Assembly (NCBI GenBank): GCA_021295655.1
Contig: JAGWBX010000009.1
Location: 56,618 to 120,617, forward strand
DNA: 64,000 nt
Source: Candidatus Latescibacterota bacterium
Lineage (GTDB): Bacteria > Latescibacterota > UBA2968 > GCA-2709665
Direction: 5' to 3'
Under the pieces are notes generated by a model. It was not told where the DNA came from. It saw only the letters and a program-made list of their open reading frames with translations, and ran no database searches. Of this stretch, positions 15,873-25,780 are shown piece after piece (position 1 is the first letter of the stretch; the number at the start of each line of letters is the position of its first letter). The translations under genes were made by a program, and so were the position numbers.

Positions 15873-17075
15873 GTGCAAACGCCGATTCAACTGGTTCAAA
15901 TTATCGATCGTCTGAACGTTGGCGGCCCTACGCCCTATCTGCTCTTTCTTTCCAGGGCGCTGGAGTCCAGGGGTTATCGCTCCACGGTGGTCAAGGGTCA
16001 GGTCGCGTCCGGCGAAGCCGAAATGGATGACGTTATCCGTCGTTCCGGAATTCGGCCCCTGGAGTTGTGTGGGTTCAGCCGCGCGATTGTACCGATTCGC
16101 GATTTCAGGGTACTCATCGCGCTTTATCGGCTATTGAGACGTGTTCGCCCGGAGATTGTACACACCCACAAGTCGAAAGCAGGCGTGGTAGGCCGTATTG
16201 CGGCATGGCTGGCTGGCGTACCGGTAACGCTGCATACGTTTCACGGTCTTGTCTTCAAAGGCTATTTTTCGGCCTGGAAGACCCGCCTGATCGTGCTTGT
16301 AGAGAGGCTGCTCGCCCGCCGCACCGATGTCCTGGTTGCCGTCTCGGCACTGCAACGCGATGAACTCCTGGCCGATCGAATCGCGGCGCCGTCCCGTATT
16401 CGCACCGTTCCGTTAGGTGTGGATCTGGATCCGTTTGTGAATCAGCGGAGGGGCGACGCGGGTTTCCGCGAGGAACTGGGTTTCGGCGCTTCGACGAGGC
16501 TTGTGGGTATTGTGGCGCGGCTTGTGCCTATCAAGGGCGTCGACGTCTTCCTGTCCGCGGCCGAACAGGTGGCCGCGGCATTGCCGGACGTCCGGTTCGT
16601 CGTGATTGGCGACGGAGAGTTGCGTGGCGCACTCGAGTCCCTGGCGCGTGAACGAAAACTCAGCGGCAGGGTCCGGTTTACGGGTTTTCGCAACGACATG
16701 GCGCGGATCTACGGTTCCCTCGATCTGTCGGTGCTTTCTTCACGTCACGAGGGCCTTCCGGTTGCGCTGCTGGAGTCGGTGGCATCCGGATGTTACGTGG
16801 TTGCCACCCGGGTAGGCGGCGTGCCCGATTTGCTTCGGAGCGAACGGATTGGCCTGATGGTTGCGCCCGACAACGCCAGGGCGCTTGCCGCAGGGATTCA
16901 GCGGGTGTTACGGGAGCGGCGGGAGATATCCGCTGAAGTGCGGCGCGAAATCGTTGAATCGTACGGAATGACAAGATTGGCGGAAGATTTCAGCCACCTC
17001 TATCGTAAGCTATCCGAAAACAAGCGGACCGGAGGCGGTTCTCCGGGTGACTGCTGGGAAGGGAAGTACGCATGA
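15873..17075 (+). CDS. Glycosyltransferase family 4 / group 1
   Basis: A 400-residue GT-B enzyme beginning with GTG at 15873. The acceptor domain starts QLVQIIDRLNVGGPTPYLLFL and has VHTHKSKAGVVGRIAAWLAGVP followed by HTFHG, matching the WcaL/WbaZ-like GT4 group. The donor domain has IVARLVPIKGVDVF, then SLDLSVLSSRHEGLPVALLE with the E-x7-E catalytic pattern. The 249 bp before it hold no gene and no clear promoter. Its stop overlaps the following epimerase start as ATGA, so the two are translationally coupled and may act on the same sugar. Confidence 0.92.
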   Translation: MQTPIQLVQIIDRLNVGGPTPYLLFLSRALESRGYRSTVVKGQVASGEAEMDDVIRRSGIRPLELCGFSRAIVPIRDFRVLIALYRLLRRVRPEIVHTHKSKAGVVGRIAAWLAGVPVTLHTFHGLVFKGYFSAWKTRLIVLVERLLARRTDVLVAVSALQRDELLADRIAAPSRIRTVPLGVDLDPFVNQRRGDAGFREELGFGASTRLVGIVARLVPIKGVDVFLSAAEQVAAALPDVRFVVIGDGELRGALESLARERKLSGRVRFTGFRNDMARIYGSLDLSVLSSRHEGLPVALLESVASGCYVVATRVGGVPDLLRSERIGLMVAPDNARALAAGIQRVLRERREISAEVRREIVESYGMTRLAEDFSHLYRKLSENKRTGGGSPGDCWEGKYA

Positions 17076-18046
17076 AGGTGTTGATTACCGGCGGGGCGGG
17101 GTTTATTGGATCACATCTGGCCGAACGGCATTTGAGGCGCGGCGACGAAGTTGCCGTACTCGACGATCTTTCCACCGGAGACTACAATAATATCCACCAC
17201 CTGGAGTCCAACCCGCGGTTCAACATCAAGGTTGGCACGATACTGGAATCGGAGACGCTGCGTCCACTGGTGGAATGGTGCGATACCATCTATCACCTGG
17301 CCGCCGCGGTTGGCGTGAACTACATCATTGACAATCCGCTGCACTCCCTGACAACCAATATCCGGGGCACCGAAATTGTCCTTGAACTCGCCAATAAGGA
17401 CAAGAAGCGCGTCATGCTCGCGTCGACGTCCGAGGTGTACGGCAAGAAGAACGGCAAGGTTTCCTTCCAGGAAAACGACGATCGGCTGCTGGGGCCCATT
17501 ACCGTCGACCGCTGGATCTATTCCACGACAAAGGCGGTGGACGAGATGCTGGGCCTTTCGTATTGGCGTGAAAAGAAACTGCCGATGCTCATTGTGCGGT
17601 TCTTCAACGTCATTGGCCCGAGGCAGACGGGCGACTACGGTATGGTCGTACCGCGAATGGTAAAGCAGGCGCTCCTGGGCCATCCCATTACCGTGTACGG
17701 CGACGGGGAACAACGGCGCTGCTTTACGGATATCGAAGACGCTCTCGACGGCCTGGTTGCGCTGGCCGAACATCCCGATACGCCCGGTGAAATCTTCAAC
17801 CTGGGCGGAAACGTCGAGACCAACGAGACCAGCATCGTCAATCTGGCGCATAAGGTCAAGTCACTGACGGAAAGCGATGCGCCGATTGAATTCGTACCTT
17901 ACGACAAGGCATTCGCAAAGGGATCGTACGAAGACCTCAACTATCGGGTGCCGGATCTCTCCAAAATCAGATCGTTCGTGGACTACGAGCCGAAAATGAG
18001 CCTCGACAACACCCTCCGGCGCATAATCAACTATTTCGAATCCTAG
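17072..18046 (+). CDS. NAD-dependent NDP-sugar epimerase/dehydratase (extended SDR; UDP-glucuronate decarboxylase-like)
   Basis: A 324-residue extended short-chain dehydrogenase. It has the NAD-binding GGAGFIGSHLAE near the N-terminus, STSEVYG with the catalytic Ser/Thr, and the Tyr150-x3-Lys154 pair in WIYSTTKAVDE. RFFNVIGPRQTGDYGMVVPR and YGDGEQRRCFTDIEDALDGL match the UDP-sugar enzymes that make xylose, apiose or 4-epimers. It provides a nucleotide sugar for the glycan. The exact reaction cannot be fixed from sequence. It is coupled to the preceding GT4 gene by a four-base overlap. Confidence 0.9.
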   Translation: MKVLITGGAGFIGSHLAERHLRRGDEVAVLDDLSTGDYNNIHHLESNPRFNIKVGTILESETLRPLVEWCDTIYHLAAAVGVNYIIDNPLHSLTTNIRGTEIVLELANKDKKRVMLASTSEVYGKKNGKVSFQENDDRLLGPITVDRWIYSTTKAVDEMLGLSYWREKKLPMLIVRFFNVIGPRQTGDYGMVVPRMVKQALLGHPITVYGDGEQRRCFTDIEDALDGLVALAEHPDTPGEIFNLGGNVETNETSIVNLAHKVKSLTESDAPIEFVPYDKAFAKGSYEDLNYRVPDLSKIRSFVDYEPKMSLDNTLRRIINYFES

Positions 18047-18230
18047 CCAGAGGTCAGATCTTCCCTGGCGTTCACGCGCCAGGGTCAGGGTAGAAGCCGG
18101 CGCGAGCACGCCGGCGCACGATACGCGATCCGACATACGTGAATTCGTCAACTGGCGTTAGACCGTCCGAACCCGCTTGCCGGAATGGACGGGGCTGGCC
18201 GTACGCCGGTTTTTTTATTTTGGAGTCGCC
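18047..18230 (+). terminator. Intergenic hairpins, one terminator-like, before the GT-C gene
   Basis: An 8-bp perfect stem (CCCTGGCG, 18063-18070, with CGCCAGGG, 18077-18084) has no T-run. A GCCGGC-type inverted pair follows at about 18097-18117. A shorter stem at 18195-18209 (CTGGC/GCCGG) is followed by seven T at 18210-18216, as in an intrinsic terminator. If functional, it would limit read-through into the GT-C/C25 pair, although no consensus promoter was seen between them. Confidence 0.4.
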
Positions 18231-19832
18231 TTGCGGGACCACGGTTCCATCGGATGGATCTGTACGGGTGGCGTGGTGTTCGGGTTGGCCGCCCTTCTCC
18301 TTGTCTGGCTTTCTTCGGACGTGTCACTGCTGGACGACGACTGGGGGCACGTCCGTTTGTGCGAGGAGGGACCGGGGTCGATTCTCACCACCAGCTGGAC
18401 GGGGCTCGCGGGCGCCGGCGGATATTATCGTCCGGTTGTCGCCCTGACGCTTTACGGCACCTTCCTGCTGGCGGAATACGATCCGCTTCCACACCACGTG
18501 GTCAACGTATTGATCCACTGTTTTTGCGGAATTCTGGTCTATCTGCTGGCGCGGCGCCTGCTGAACGGGGCATTGGCCGCCTGGACTGCGCTCTTTCTTT
18601 TCTTCGCGTTGCCCGTCCACGTCGATACCATATTCTGGATCGTGGGCCGCACGGACTCCGTCTGTGCGCTGTTCTATCTGTCTGCGCTGCTCCTGTTCCT
18701 GGCCTACCGGGAACGCCCGTCTCCGGGTCTGCTGGCGAGTGCGGGCCTGTGTTCCCTGCTGGCGTTTCTTTCGAAGGAAATGGCGTTGTCCCTGCCGGTC
18801 GTGTTGCTGATCCTGTTCCGCCATGACAGGACGGTCCGGTCCGCAGCGGCGCGCAGGGCGCTCGTGTGCTGTGCCACAGCCATGGGAATCTACCTGTGTG
18901 CGCGCTGGATCGTTCTGGGCGGGATACTCTCCGGGATTCCGGACCGGAACCTGACGCCGCTCGGGCTTGGCCTGGACGTACTCAAGTCAGGTGCGAAAAT
19001 GGGGATGACGGATTTCCGGCTTTTCGGCGCTGTTCTGCTGGCGGCGACCGCCGTCGTGTTCTGGTTGTCCGGACGGCCGCGCGAGGTGCTTCGGGACACG
19101 TTGTACCTCGGCGGGATGACCCTGGCCAGCCTGGTGCCCGTTCTGGGAAGGATTCACCGGTGGTATCTCTACCTGCCTTCCGTGTTCTTCTGCATTGCGG
19201 TTGCGAATGTCTGGGCGGCCTGGCAGCCGGATCGGCGGGCCGTCCTGGGTTGCAGGAACCTGCTGCTGGCAATGTTCATCGGTTATTATGGCCTGGTGCT
19301 TGCCCGCGAGGGATGGTTCTGGCGCGAAGCTTCCGTCCTGAGCGAAAACGTCCTGAATTCGCTGGCGCCGCTCGCGAAGGAAAACAGAGGATCACTTTAC
19401 GTACTCAACGTGCCTTCAGCCCTGAGTCCGCCGGGCAGCCTCGGAGAAATTCCGTTGTACGCATTCGGGTTAAGCAATGCGCTGGCGGTCCGCACCGGCG
19501 TTGAAACGCCGGTGGTTGCCGTGAACCATTGCTGGCTTACGGATCCCGGCGGAATTGAAACCGAGATCGCGCGGCTGGGACCGACGCACTGGCGGATCGA
19601 CATCAGGAACGGCGGTTATTTCTCAGCGCATGGTCAGGCGGACGCCAGATTGCTATACGGGGCAAACGGCAGGCATCTGCGCCCCGGGGTCATCAGGAAG
19701 CCGTGGGGCGAATCCAGGTTTCACGGCCCCGGACAGGCCGAGATTGTACTCGAAACGGGTCCCCATGACCGCGTGGTGATATTGGACCGTAGCGGGATCC
19801 GCAAATTGCACGCCCGGAACGAACGAAGGTAA
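18231..19832 (+). CDS. TMTC-like GT-C membrane glycosyltransferase
   Basis: A polytopic protein of about 533 residues. Near the N-terminus are DVSLLDDDWGHVR (acidic first periplasmic loop) and YYRPVVALTLYG, then HHVVNVLIHCFCGILVYLL, DTIFWIVGRTDSVCALFYL and LLAFLSKEMALSLP, the pattern of TMTC-type transferases, which in eukaryotes O-mannosylate extracellular proteins. Bacterial relatives often add TPRs; this one instead ends in about 150 soluble residues. The TTG at 18231 has GGAG upstream and follows a terminator-like hairpin; an in-frame start at 18177 would add 18 residues. It ends six bases before the C25 peptidase start, so the two are probably co-transcribed. Confidence 0.72.
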   Translation: MRDHGSIGWICTGGVVFGLAALLLVWLSSDVSLLDDDWGHVRLCEEGPGSILTTSWTGLAGAGGYYRPVVALTLYGTFLLAEYDPLPHHVVNVLIHCFCGILVYLLARRLLNGALAAWTALFLFFALPVHVDTIFWIVGRTDSVCALFYLSALLLFLAYRERPSPGLLASAGLCSLLAFLSKEMALSLPVVLLILFRHDRTVRSAAARRALVCCATAMGIYLCARWIVLGGILSGIPDRNLTPLGLGLDVLKSGAKMGMTDFRLFGAVLLAATAVVFWLSGRPREVLRDTLYLGGMTLASLVPVLGRIHRWYLYLPSVFFCIAVANVWAAWQPDRRAVLGCRNLLLAMFIGYYGLVLAREGWFWREASVLSENVLNSLAPLAKENRGSLYVLNVPSALSPPGSLGEIPLYAFGLSNALAVRTGVETPVVAVNHCWLTDPGGIETEIARLGPTHWRIDIRNGGYFSAHGQADARLLYGANGRHLRPGVIRKPWGESRFHGPGQAEIVLETGPHDRVVILDRSGIRKLHARNERR

Positions 19833-19837
19833 AGAAC

Positions 19838-22800
19838 ATGGTCCCACGTCTTATTTGTGTGTTTTGCGCTCTGATGCTCGTGATTCCGGATCGGACGTCC
19901 GGGGCATACGGAGGCGAGCCGAGACTGGTGTGGACGGGAGCGGACGGCGTCGAGATCGAGGTCGACGGATCGGACTATCAGCTTCGAACCGTCCATCTTG
20001 AGGGCGTCGCCTACACCCAGGTTCAATTGCCCGGGGGAATGTGGCTGCCCGAACCCGGGCGTCCGGCGGTGCCCGTGCGCGGGACGCTGCTGGGTGTGCC
20101 ATTCGGTGCGCGAGTTTCGGTTACGGTTGTAGAGGCGGAGTTCGACGAGGTTTCGGGGGTGCTGCTGATGCCGGCGCCGCAGCCCCGGTCCGCGGGCCGG
20201 GGGGCGTTCGGGACGGCGGTTGAGGTCTACGAGCCGGACGCGGATTTTTACGCCGCCGATGGCCTCTATCCCGCGCAGCAGGCCGTGGTTACGCGCATCG
20301 GCGTCATACGGGATCAGCGGGTGGCCGGGATTTCATTGAGGCCGATACAATACAACCCGGCGCGGCAGCAGCTTCTCATCGCCAGCAGGCTCCGGGTGAG
20401 GGTTCGGTTCGTGCGTGACGAGCGCTCCATTGGGGTTTCGCCTTCGGATGAAGGCGTCGGCGGTGGATTCGAGGAATTCTACGAGACGTCATTGTTGAAC
20501 GCGGATCAGGCGCGGCCCTGGAGGGGCCGGATCGAGCAGGGCGACGGGCTTCGAAAGCCGCGGATCTCGGAAGACCTGGACCCGGCGGCCGACTACCACA
20601 AAATCCGGATACGGGATGACGGGCTGTACCGGCTGGATGCGGACTGGTTCGCCGATGCGGGCATTGCCCTTCAGGCTGGGGACCTGGAGCGATTGAAGGT
20701 CTTTCTGAACGGTCAGGAGGTACCGGTTGACGTGCGGGACGATGGAGACGGTGTGCTGGGCGAGGGAGAGGGCGCAATATTCTACGGCGAGTACAGACGG
20801 GCGCCGGATCGCAATTTCGAGCATGAGCTGGGACGGGAACAGGTGTATTGGCTTACGCTTGAGGGGAGACCCGGCCGGCGTTTCGAGGAGGTGGATGGGT
20901 CGCCCGGGAGCGGGTACCCAACGGTCAACCTGTTCACGCACAGGGCGCATGCCGAGGTGGACTCGCTTTACGATCCGCTTGGACAATCTCCCGATGCGAA
21001 TCGCGACCACTGGTACTGGGGGCGAACCGGCTCCCCGGGAAGGCCGGGTACGGGTTTTCAGAACGTGGGCGAGTATCCCGTGACCGTACCCGTTGCATTG
21101 CCCGACCTGGACCGAACTCCTGGAAACACGGCCCGCATCCGCGTGGGGATGCACGGATTGACCTTCAGGCGATTGTTCGAACCCGATCATCGAACGGTCG
21201 TCCGGCTTTCCGGCGGCACGGTTGTGGCCGACGACCGGTGGGACGGGAAGCGCGCGTTCGTCGCCGAAGGGGCGGCGCCGGTGTCGGAACTCGGCGACAC
21301 GACCCGGGTGACGCTCGCGACGCCGGGAGCCGCCGATTTTCCGGCCGACTACATCGAACATGTGTTTCTCAACTGGGTTGAGGTTGCATATTCCAGGCGG
21401 TTTGAATGCGTTGAAGGCAAGCTGGCGTTCGCGCCGGATGAAACCGGTGAAGGCCGTACATTCTCAATATCCGGTTTTCGGGATGCCGACGTGTCCATCT
21501 ACGACGTCTCAGGATCCCGGAGGATCCTGGATGTAGAGGTGACGCCACGCGATGCGGGATTTCAGGCCCGCTTCGAACTGCCGGCTGTCTCCGGACGATT
21601 CGTCGCGATGGATTCGGACGCCATTCAACGGGCGCCCGCCGGGGAGGCGGCCAGGGCGCCGGCATTCGGACATGAGGGCGCCGACTACGTAATCGTCGTC
21701 CATCCTCGGTTTCGCGAGGCGGCAGAGCGTCTGGCCGATCACCGGCGCGGACGGGGATTGCAGGTTCAGGTTGTGGACGTTATGGATATCTACGACGCAT
21801 TCTCATTCGGGCAGTTCGAGCCGCGGGCAATCCGCCGATTTATGCGGTACGCCTTCGAAAACTGGACGCGGCGACCCACCTATCTCCTGTTATTCGGCCC
21901 GGACAGTTTCGATTACCGGCGCAACTTTGACCCATCCGTCGTAGAGCGGCACGTGGATATGGCCGTTGTTCCCTCGCTTCCCTTTCAGTCCGTGAGAAGG
22001 GGGCTGACCTATACGGATCACTTTTTCGGCGCCGTGGCGGGTTCTGAGGACGATCTGTTCCAGGATATTTTCGTGGGCCGGCTTCCGGTGGCTACCCGAC
22101 GGGGGGCCGTGGCCCTGGTCCGTAAAATCATAGCCTATGATCAGGCGCCGCACGACCGGTGGCGGGACAGGGCGCTGTTTATGGCCAACCACGATCCATT
22201 GTCGATCTTCACGTCCCCCAGCGACCGGTTGTCGGCAAACTACACCGAGCCGCTCGGGCTGGAATCCTTCAAGGTTTACAACGATGAGGATACCGGGCCT
22301 GAACCCAATGAGGACACGGGCGAAGTCATCCGGCAGATCAACGAGGGGCGGCTGCTGGTAAATTTCCTCGGTCATGGAAGCGTTTCGGGAATGGCGCGGT
22401 TCTTGAGAGGAAGTTCGCAAAGAGTAAGCTATAACTATATGCGTCAGATCGTCAATGCGGACCGATTGCCGATTGTGGTGGCCCTGTCCTGCCTGAACGG
22501 ACAGTTCTCGGATCCGAGGTTCACGTGCCTGGCAGAGGAAATGACTCGTAAGGCGGACGGCGGCGCCATCGCGTATATCTCGGCTTCAGCGCTTGCGGCT
22601 GTCATTACCAACGATTTCCTGAACGACCGTCTGTTTGCAGCGTTCTTCAGAGACGGCGTCCGTGAATTCGGCGCCGGTCTGGCGGTGTCAAAGGCGGCGC
22701 TGGACACGCGTTTCCCTGAGTTGAAAACGCTTACCCTTGGCATACAGTTGATTGGCGATCCCGCACAGCAGCTTGCCATATTGCCAAACCCCGACTTTGC

Positions 22801-25600
22801 ACTGGATTCCGGAAGTCTGAGCGTGTTGCGGACCGGTCCGTTGACCGTGGAAGATTCGGTCCGGATCGCAATCCGGATAGAAAACGCCGGGATTGCCCCG
22901 CGCTCGGGGCCCGCGGTTGTTCTGGTGGACCGCAATCTGGACCGGGGCGAGGTAGATACCCTGTTTGCAGGCGTGTTTCCGGCCTTCGGCCATGGGGACA
23001 GCACAGCGGTGATGTGGCCGTTGGCCGGCCGGTCCGGGAGACACCTGCTGGCGCTGACGGTGGATCCTGACGATGAGATTCCCGAATTGAATGAAGCGAA
23101 CAACCACGTTGAGGTCGAGCTGGACGTATCCGGAACGCTATCGGCCGTGCCCACGATGCCAAGGCAGAGTCAGGTCGTACCTGCTTCGGCGGTGCGGTTG
23201 GCCGTGCGCCCGGGTACCGACGCGGTGGAAGTAGTTGGAGAATTCGAGGTGAATGGCTCGCCGGCGTTCGACGGTCCGGGCGTGATTCGTTCCGGAACCG
23301 TTGCGGGGCGCGAGGGGCTCGTGTTGTGGAAAATGCCGGCGTTGGCTCCAGGGACGTACTTCTGGCGGACCCGGGTGCGAGAGGGTGACGAATTCGGGGC
23401 ATGGTCCGCCACCATGGACTTTAGCGCACAGCCCAACGCGCCCGCGCGGGACGTCCTGTGGCGCCAGGACGCCGCCAATGCGTTCAAGCGGGCTGAAGCA
23501 ACGGACGTTCGACTGGCTGAGGGCGCGGTTTCCCGCGTGCTCGATCCGCCGCCCTTGCGATTGAACGCGGGCACGCGGGAAGAGGCGTTCGCCGCCGAAG
23601 GCGTCAGGGGCACGGGCGTGTTGTGTACGGACGGCGCTTACCTTTACGTGAACCGGTTCTATTCTCCTACGGCCGTTTATCCGGGGACGGATATATTCGA
23701 AAGGATTGGCACCGGATTCCGGGGCACGCGGGCCGGCCAGAATCAGGGCGTGCTTGCGGAGACACCCGTTCTCGGCGTTTCCGCAACCTATCACGGCGAC
23801 GGGTTTGTCTATGCCGACAATCGGCGGGGGCGTGAACTGGCGCGTATTTCGCCGTCAACGGGGGTTGTGGACCGCGTTCAGGTGCCGGACGGGTTGATGG
23901 AGTTCCGAACCGGGCTGGTGTTTGACGGGCATTCGCTGATCACGTCGGATGGCGCCTATATCTACAATCTTGCGGCAGCCGTGGACGGCGTGCAGCGCGC
24001 GGGATGGTCGGTGCGGGTTTTCGATCCGTCGGAAGGCTGGCGCCTGGTGCGGGAATTCACGGTTGCGCCAACCCGGACCGGGTTCGCGTATCTGGTTACA
24101 GACGGCGTGATCGCGGACGGAAAGTATCTCTATCTGGTCGAATTCGGCACCGGGCTGACCCATCGGGTGCGGGTGGTTGACGCCCGGAACGGAGAATTTA
24201 TCGAGGAATACGAAAGCGACCAGGCCGAAACCGATATCCTGACCGGGCAGTACGACTGGACCAACAACAAGGTGTGGATGGGCCAGCTCAACGGTCCTAT
24301 GATTTACCGTTACGCGGGGAAAACGCTGCCGCCGTACGGGACATTGACGTCGGAGCCGATCGGTCCGGCCGGCGCCTGGCACGCACTCACGCTCGACGTT
24401 CGGGAGGCGGCGGGCGGACGGGCGGAAGTGGATATACTCGGTGAGGCTCCGTCGGGAGGATTCGCACCGCTTGCCGAATGGACCGGCCTCGGCGCTGACG
24501 GCGAGATCAACTTGGCCAACCTCAAGGATAATCGTATCCGGGTCCGGGTCCGGTTATTTGGAGAGGCATTGGGGCCTTCGGCAGGATTGACGGGATGGCA
24601 GGTCCGTTACCGGCCGCAGTCCGATCTTGTGCTGTCAGGGCTGAAGGCAGCGCCACTCGTAGTTGATGAACTGGATCCCGTGCAATTGACGGTTCAGGCC
24701 CGGAACATGGGTCCTCTGGATCTGGTTCCTGGCGCTGTGGTCGCCTTTTACAGCGGCGCGCCCGAAAACGGACGGCTGATTGGACGCGCGTCGGTTCCCG
24801 AAGCAACGCCCGTGGGTGAAACAACGTCGGTATCGCTCGTCTGGAATACCGCCAGATTTTCAGGGACCAACGTCATTACGGCGCGGCTTGAGGATCTCTC
24901 CGGTCGTGGGAGCCATTTCGTGAGAGAGACCACAGCCGACGAGAGCGTTGAGGTCCATCCCAGCGACGATCGGACGGGGCCTGAACTGGACCTGGTCGCG
25001 CTGGACGCCGCAGGAGAGGTCCGACCGGATGACTTTCTCCCTTCAACGCCGAAGTTCTTTGCCGTGTTCCGGGATTCGAGCGGCATAGACGCCGGTTCGG
25101 TGCGGATCGTGCTTTCGGGGCTCGAAGATGAAATCTCCGATGTGCTGACCTCGGACCGGGTGTCGGATCGGAAAGAAGACGGGACGTCATTGGGATTCAC
25201 CTGGTCTCAACGGCTGGACGACGGCCGCTACACGCTTTCGGTTTCGGGAACCGACCAGCTGGGAAATGGCCCCGCGGAGAAGTCCATGGCATTTCAGGTG
25301 TCGTCGGACCTCGCCATCGAAAGGGTGCTGAACGTTCCCAATCCCACCGCCGAGGCCACGGACTTTACGTACATTTTGTCCCGGCCCGCTGAGGTGGTAA
25401 TCCGCATCTTTACAATATCGGGAAGACTGATCCGGATTCTGGAAGGCGCGCCCGGGCGGGCGGGGTATAATCAGGTCCGATGGGACGGGCGGGACGCGGA
25501 CGGGCACCTGCTGGCCAACGGCGTATATCTCTACACGGTTACCGCTGACGACGGCCGGAAACGGGTGCGTGAGAAAGAGCGGTTGATCGTATACCGATGA
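19838..25600 (+). CDS. Giant gingipain/PorU-like C25 peptidase with C-terminal FlgD-type sorting domain
   Basis: A 1,920-residue secreted protein with a signal peptide (MVPRLICVFCALMLVIPDRTSG). Propeptide-like and beta-rich regions run to about 600. The caspase-like C25 domain (about 605-985) has His846 in NFLGHGSVSG and Cys885 in VVALSCLNGQF, the expected catalytic dyad. Next come CARDB-like segments (about 1,000-1,100), a beta-propeller-like central region (about 1,230-1,500), further Ig-like domains, and a C-terminal FlgD-type domain (VRWDGRDADGHLLANGVYLY) used for type IX sorting. N-terminal features (DYHKIRIRDDGLYRLD, RDHWYWGR) recall PorU, the sortase, but the length and modules exceed it. 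It follows the glycan cluster by 5 bp. Protease versus sortase role is unresolved. Confidence 0.88.
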   Translation: MVPRLICVFCALMLVIPDRTSGAYGGEPRLVWTGADGVEIEVDGSDYQLRTVHLEGVAYTQVQLPGGMWLPEPGRPAVPVRGTLLGVPFGARVSVTVVEAEFDEVSGVLLMPAPQPRSAGRGAFGTAVEVYEPDADFYAADGLYPAQQAVVTRIGVIRDQRVAGISLRPIQYNPARQQLLIASRLRVRVRFVRDERSIGVSPSDEGVGGGFEEFYETSLLNADQARPWRGRIEQGDGLRKPRISEDLDPAADYHKIRIRDDGLYRLDADWFADAGIALQAGDLERLKVFLNGQEVPVDVRDDGDGVLGEGEGAIFYGEYRRAPDRNFEHELGREQVYWLTLEGRPGRRFEEVDGSPGSGYPTVNLFTHRAHAEVDSLYDPLGQSPDANRDHWYWGRTGSPGRPGTGFQNVGEYPVTVPVALPDLDRTPGNTARIRVGMHGLTFRRLFEPDHRTVVRLSGGTVVADDRWDGKRAFVAEGAAPVSELGDTTRVTLATPGAADFPADYIEHVFLNWVEVAYSRRFECVEGKLAFAPDETGEGRTFSISGFRDADVSIYDVSGSRRILDVEVTPRDAGFQARFELPAVSGRFVAMDSDAIQRAPAGEAARAPAFGHEGADYVIVVHPRFREAAERLADHRRGRGLQVQVVDVMDIYDAFSFGQFEPRAIRRFMRYAFENWTRRPTYLLLFGPDSFDYRRNFDPSVVERHVDMAVVPSLPFQSVRRGLTYTDHFFGAVAGSEDDLFQDIFVGRLPVATRRGAVALVRKIIAYDQAPHDRWRDRALFMANHDPLSIFTSPSDRLSANYTEPLGLESFKVYNDEDTGPEPNEDTGEVIRQINEGRLLVNFLGHGSVSGMARFLRGSSQRVSYNYMRQIVNADRLPIVVALSCLNGQFSDPRFTCLAEEMTRKADGGAIAYISASALAAVITNDFLNDRLFAAFFRDGVREFGAGLAVSKAALDTRFPELKTLTLGIQLIGDPAQQLAILPNPDFALDSGSLSVLRTGPLTVEDSVRIAIRIENAGIAPRSGPAVVLVDRNLDRGEVDTLFAGVFPAFGHGDSTAVMWPLAGRSGRHLLALTVDPDDEIPELNEANNHVEVELDVSGTLSAVPTMPRQSQVVPASAVRLAVRPGTDAVEVVGEFEVNGSPAFDGPGVIRSGTVAGREGLVLWKMPALAPGTYFWRTRVREGDEFGAWSATMDFSAQPNAPARDVLWRQDAANAFKRAEATDVRLAEGAVSRVLDPPPLRLNAGTREEAFAAEGVRGTGVLCTDGAYLYVNRFYSPTAVYPGTDIFERIGTGFRGTRAGQNQGVLAETPVLGVSATYHGDGFVYADNRRGRELARISPSTGVVDRVQVPDGLMEFRTGLVFDGHSLITSDGAYIYNLAAAVDGVQRAGWSVRVFDPSEGWRLVREFTVAPTRTGFAYLVTDGVIADGKYLYLVEFGTGLTHRVRVVDARNGEFIEEYESDQAETDILTGQYDWTNNKVWMGQLNGPMIYRYAGKTLPPYGTLTSEPIGPAGAWHALTLDVREAAGGRAEVDILGEAPSGGFAPLAEWTGLGADGEINLANLKDNRIRVRVRLFGEALGPSAGLTGWQVRYRPQSDLVLSGLKAAPLVVDELDPVQLTVQARNMGPLDLVPGAVVAFYSGAPENGRLIGRASVPEATPVGETTSVSLVWNTARFSGTNVITARLEDLSGRGSHFVRETTADESVEVHPSDDRTGPELDLVALDAAGEVRPDDFLPSTPKFFAVFRDSSGIDAGSVRIVLSGLEDEISDVLTSDRVSDRKEDGTSLGFTWSQRLDDGRYTLSVSGTDQLGNGPAEKSMAFQVSSDLAIERVLNVPNPTAEATDFTYILSRPAEVVIRIFTISGRLIRILEGAPGRAGYNQVRWDGRDADGHLLANGVYLYTVTADDGRKRVREKERLIVYR

Positions 25601-25633
25601 CGTGTATCGGATGGAAAGGTCACTGACCGGACT

Positions 25634-25662
25634 CAGCCCGGATGGACTTTTTCAACGGACTG
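25634..25662 (+). repeat. Solo copy of the MITE-type terminal repeat
   Basis: CAGCCCGGATGGACTTTTTC continuing into AACGGACTG. Positions 25634-25658 are identical to 13571-13595, the right end of the element at 13430. No left partner is seen here, so this is a decayed copy or a solo end, 34 bp after the C25 peptidase stop. Confidence 0.7.
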
Positions 25663-25720
25663 CTAAGGGTGGATATTTTCTCCGGAGGGCGGCCTGTACT
25701 TCGTGCCAGCCTTTTCGGAC

Positions 25721-25780
25721 GTTGCGCCCCGTTTCAGGGGTTTTCGTCGCGTCGCCGCGTTGCTGTTTTTTCAATTGGGG
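25721..25780 (+). repeat. Dispersed 60-bp repeat with a short hairpin, 3' of the C25 gene
   Basis: This segment carries the hairpin CCCCGTTTCAGGGG followed by TTTT, then a T-rich tract and AATTGGGG. A near-identical copy lies in the opposite orientation at 63921-63982. Here it is 120 bp after the peptidase stop with the T-run on the coding strand, so it could act as a weak terminator. Confidence 0.65.
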
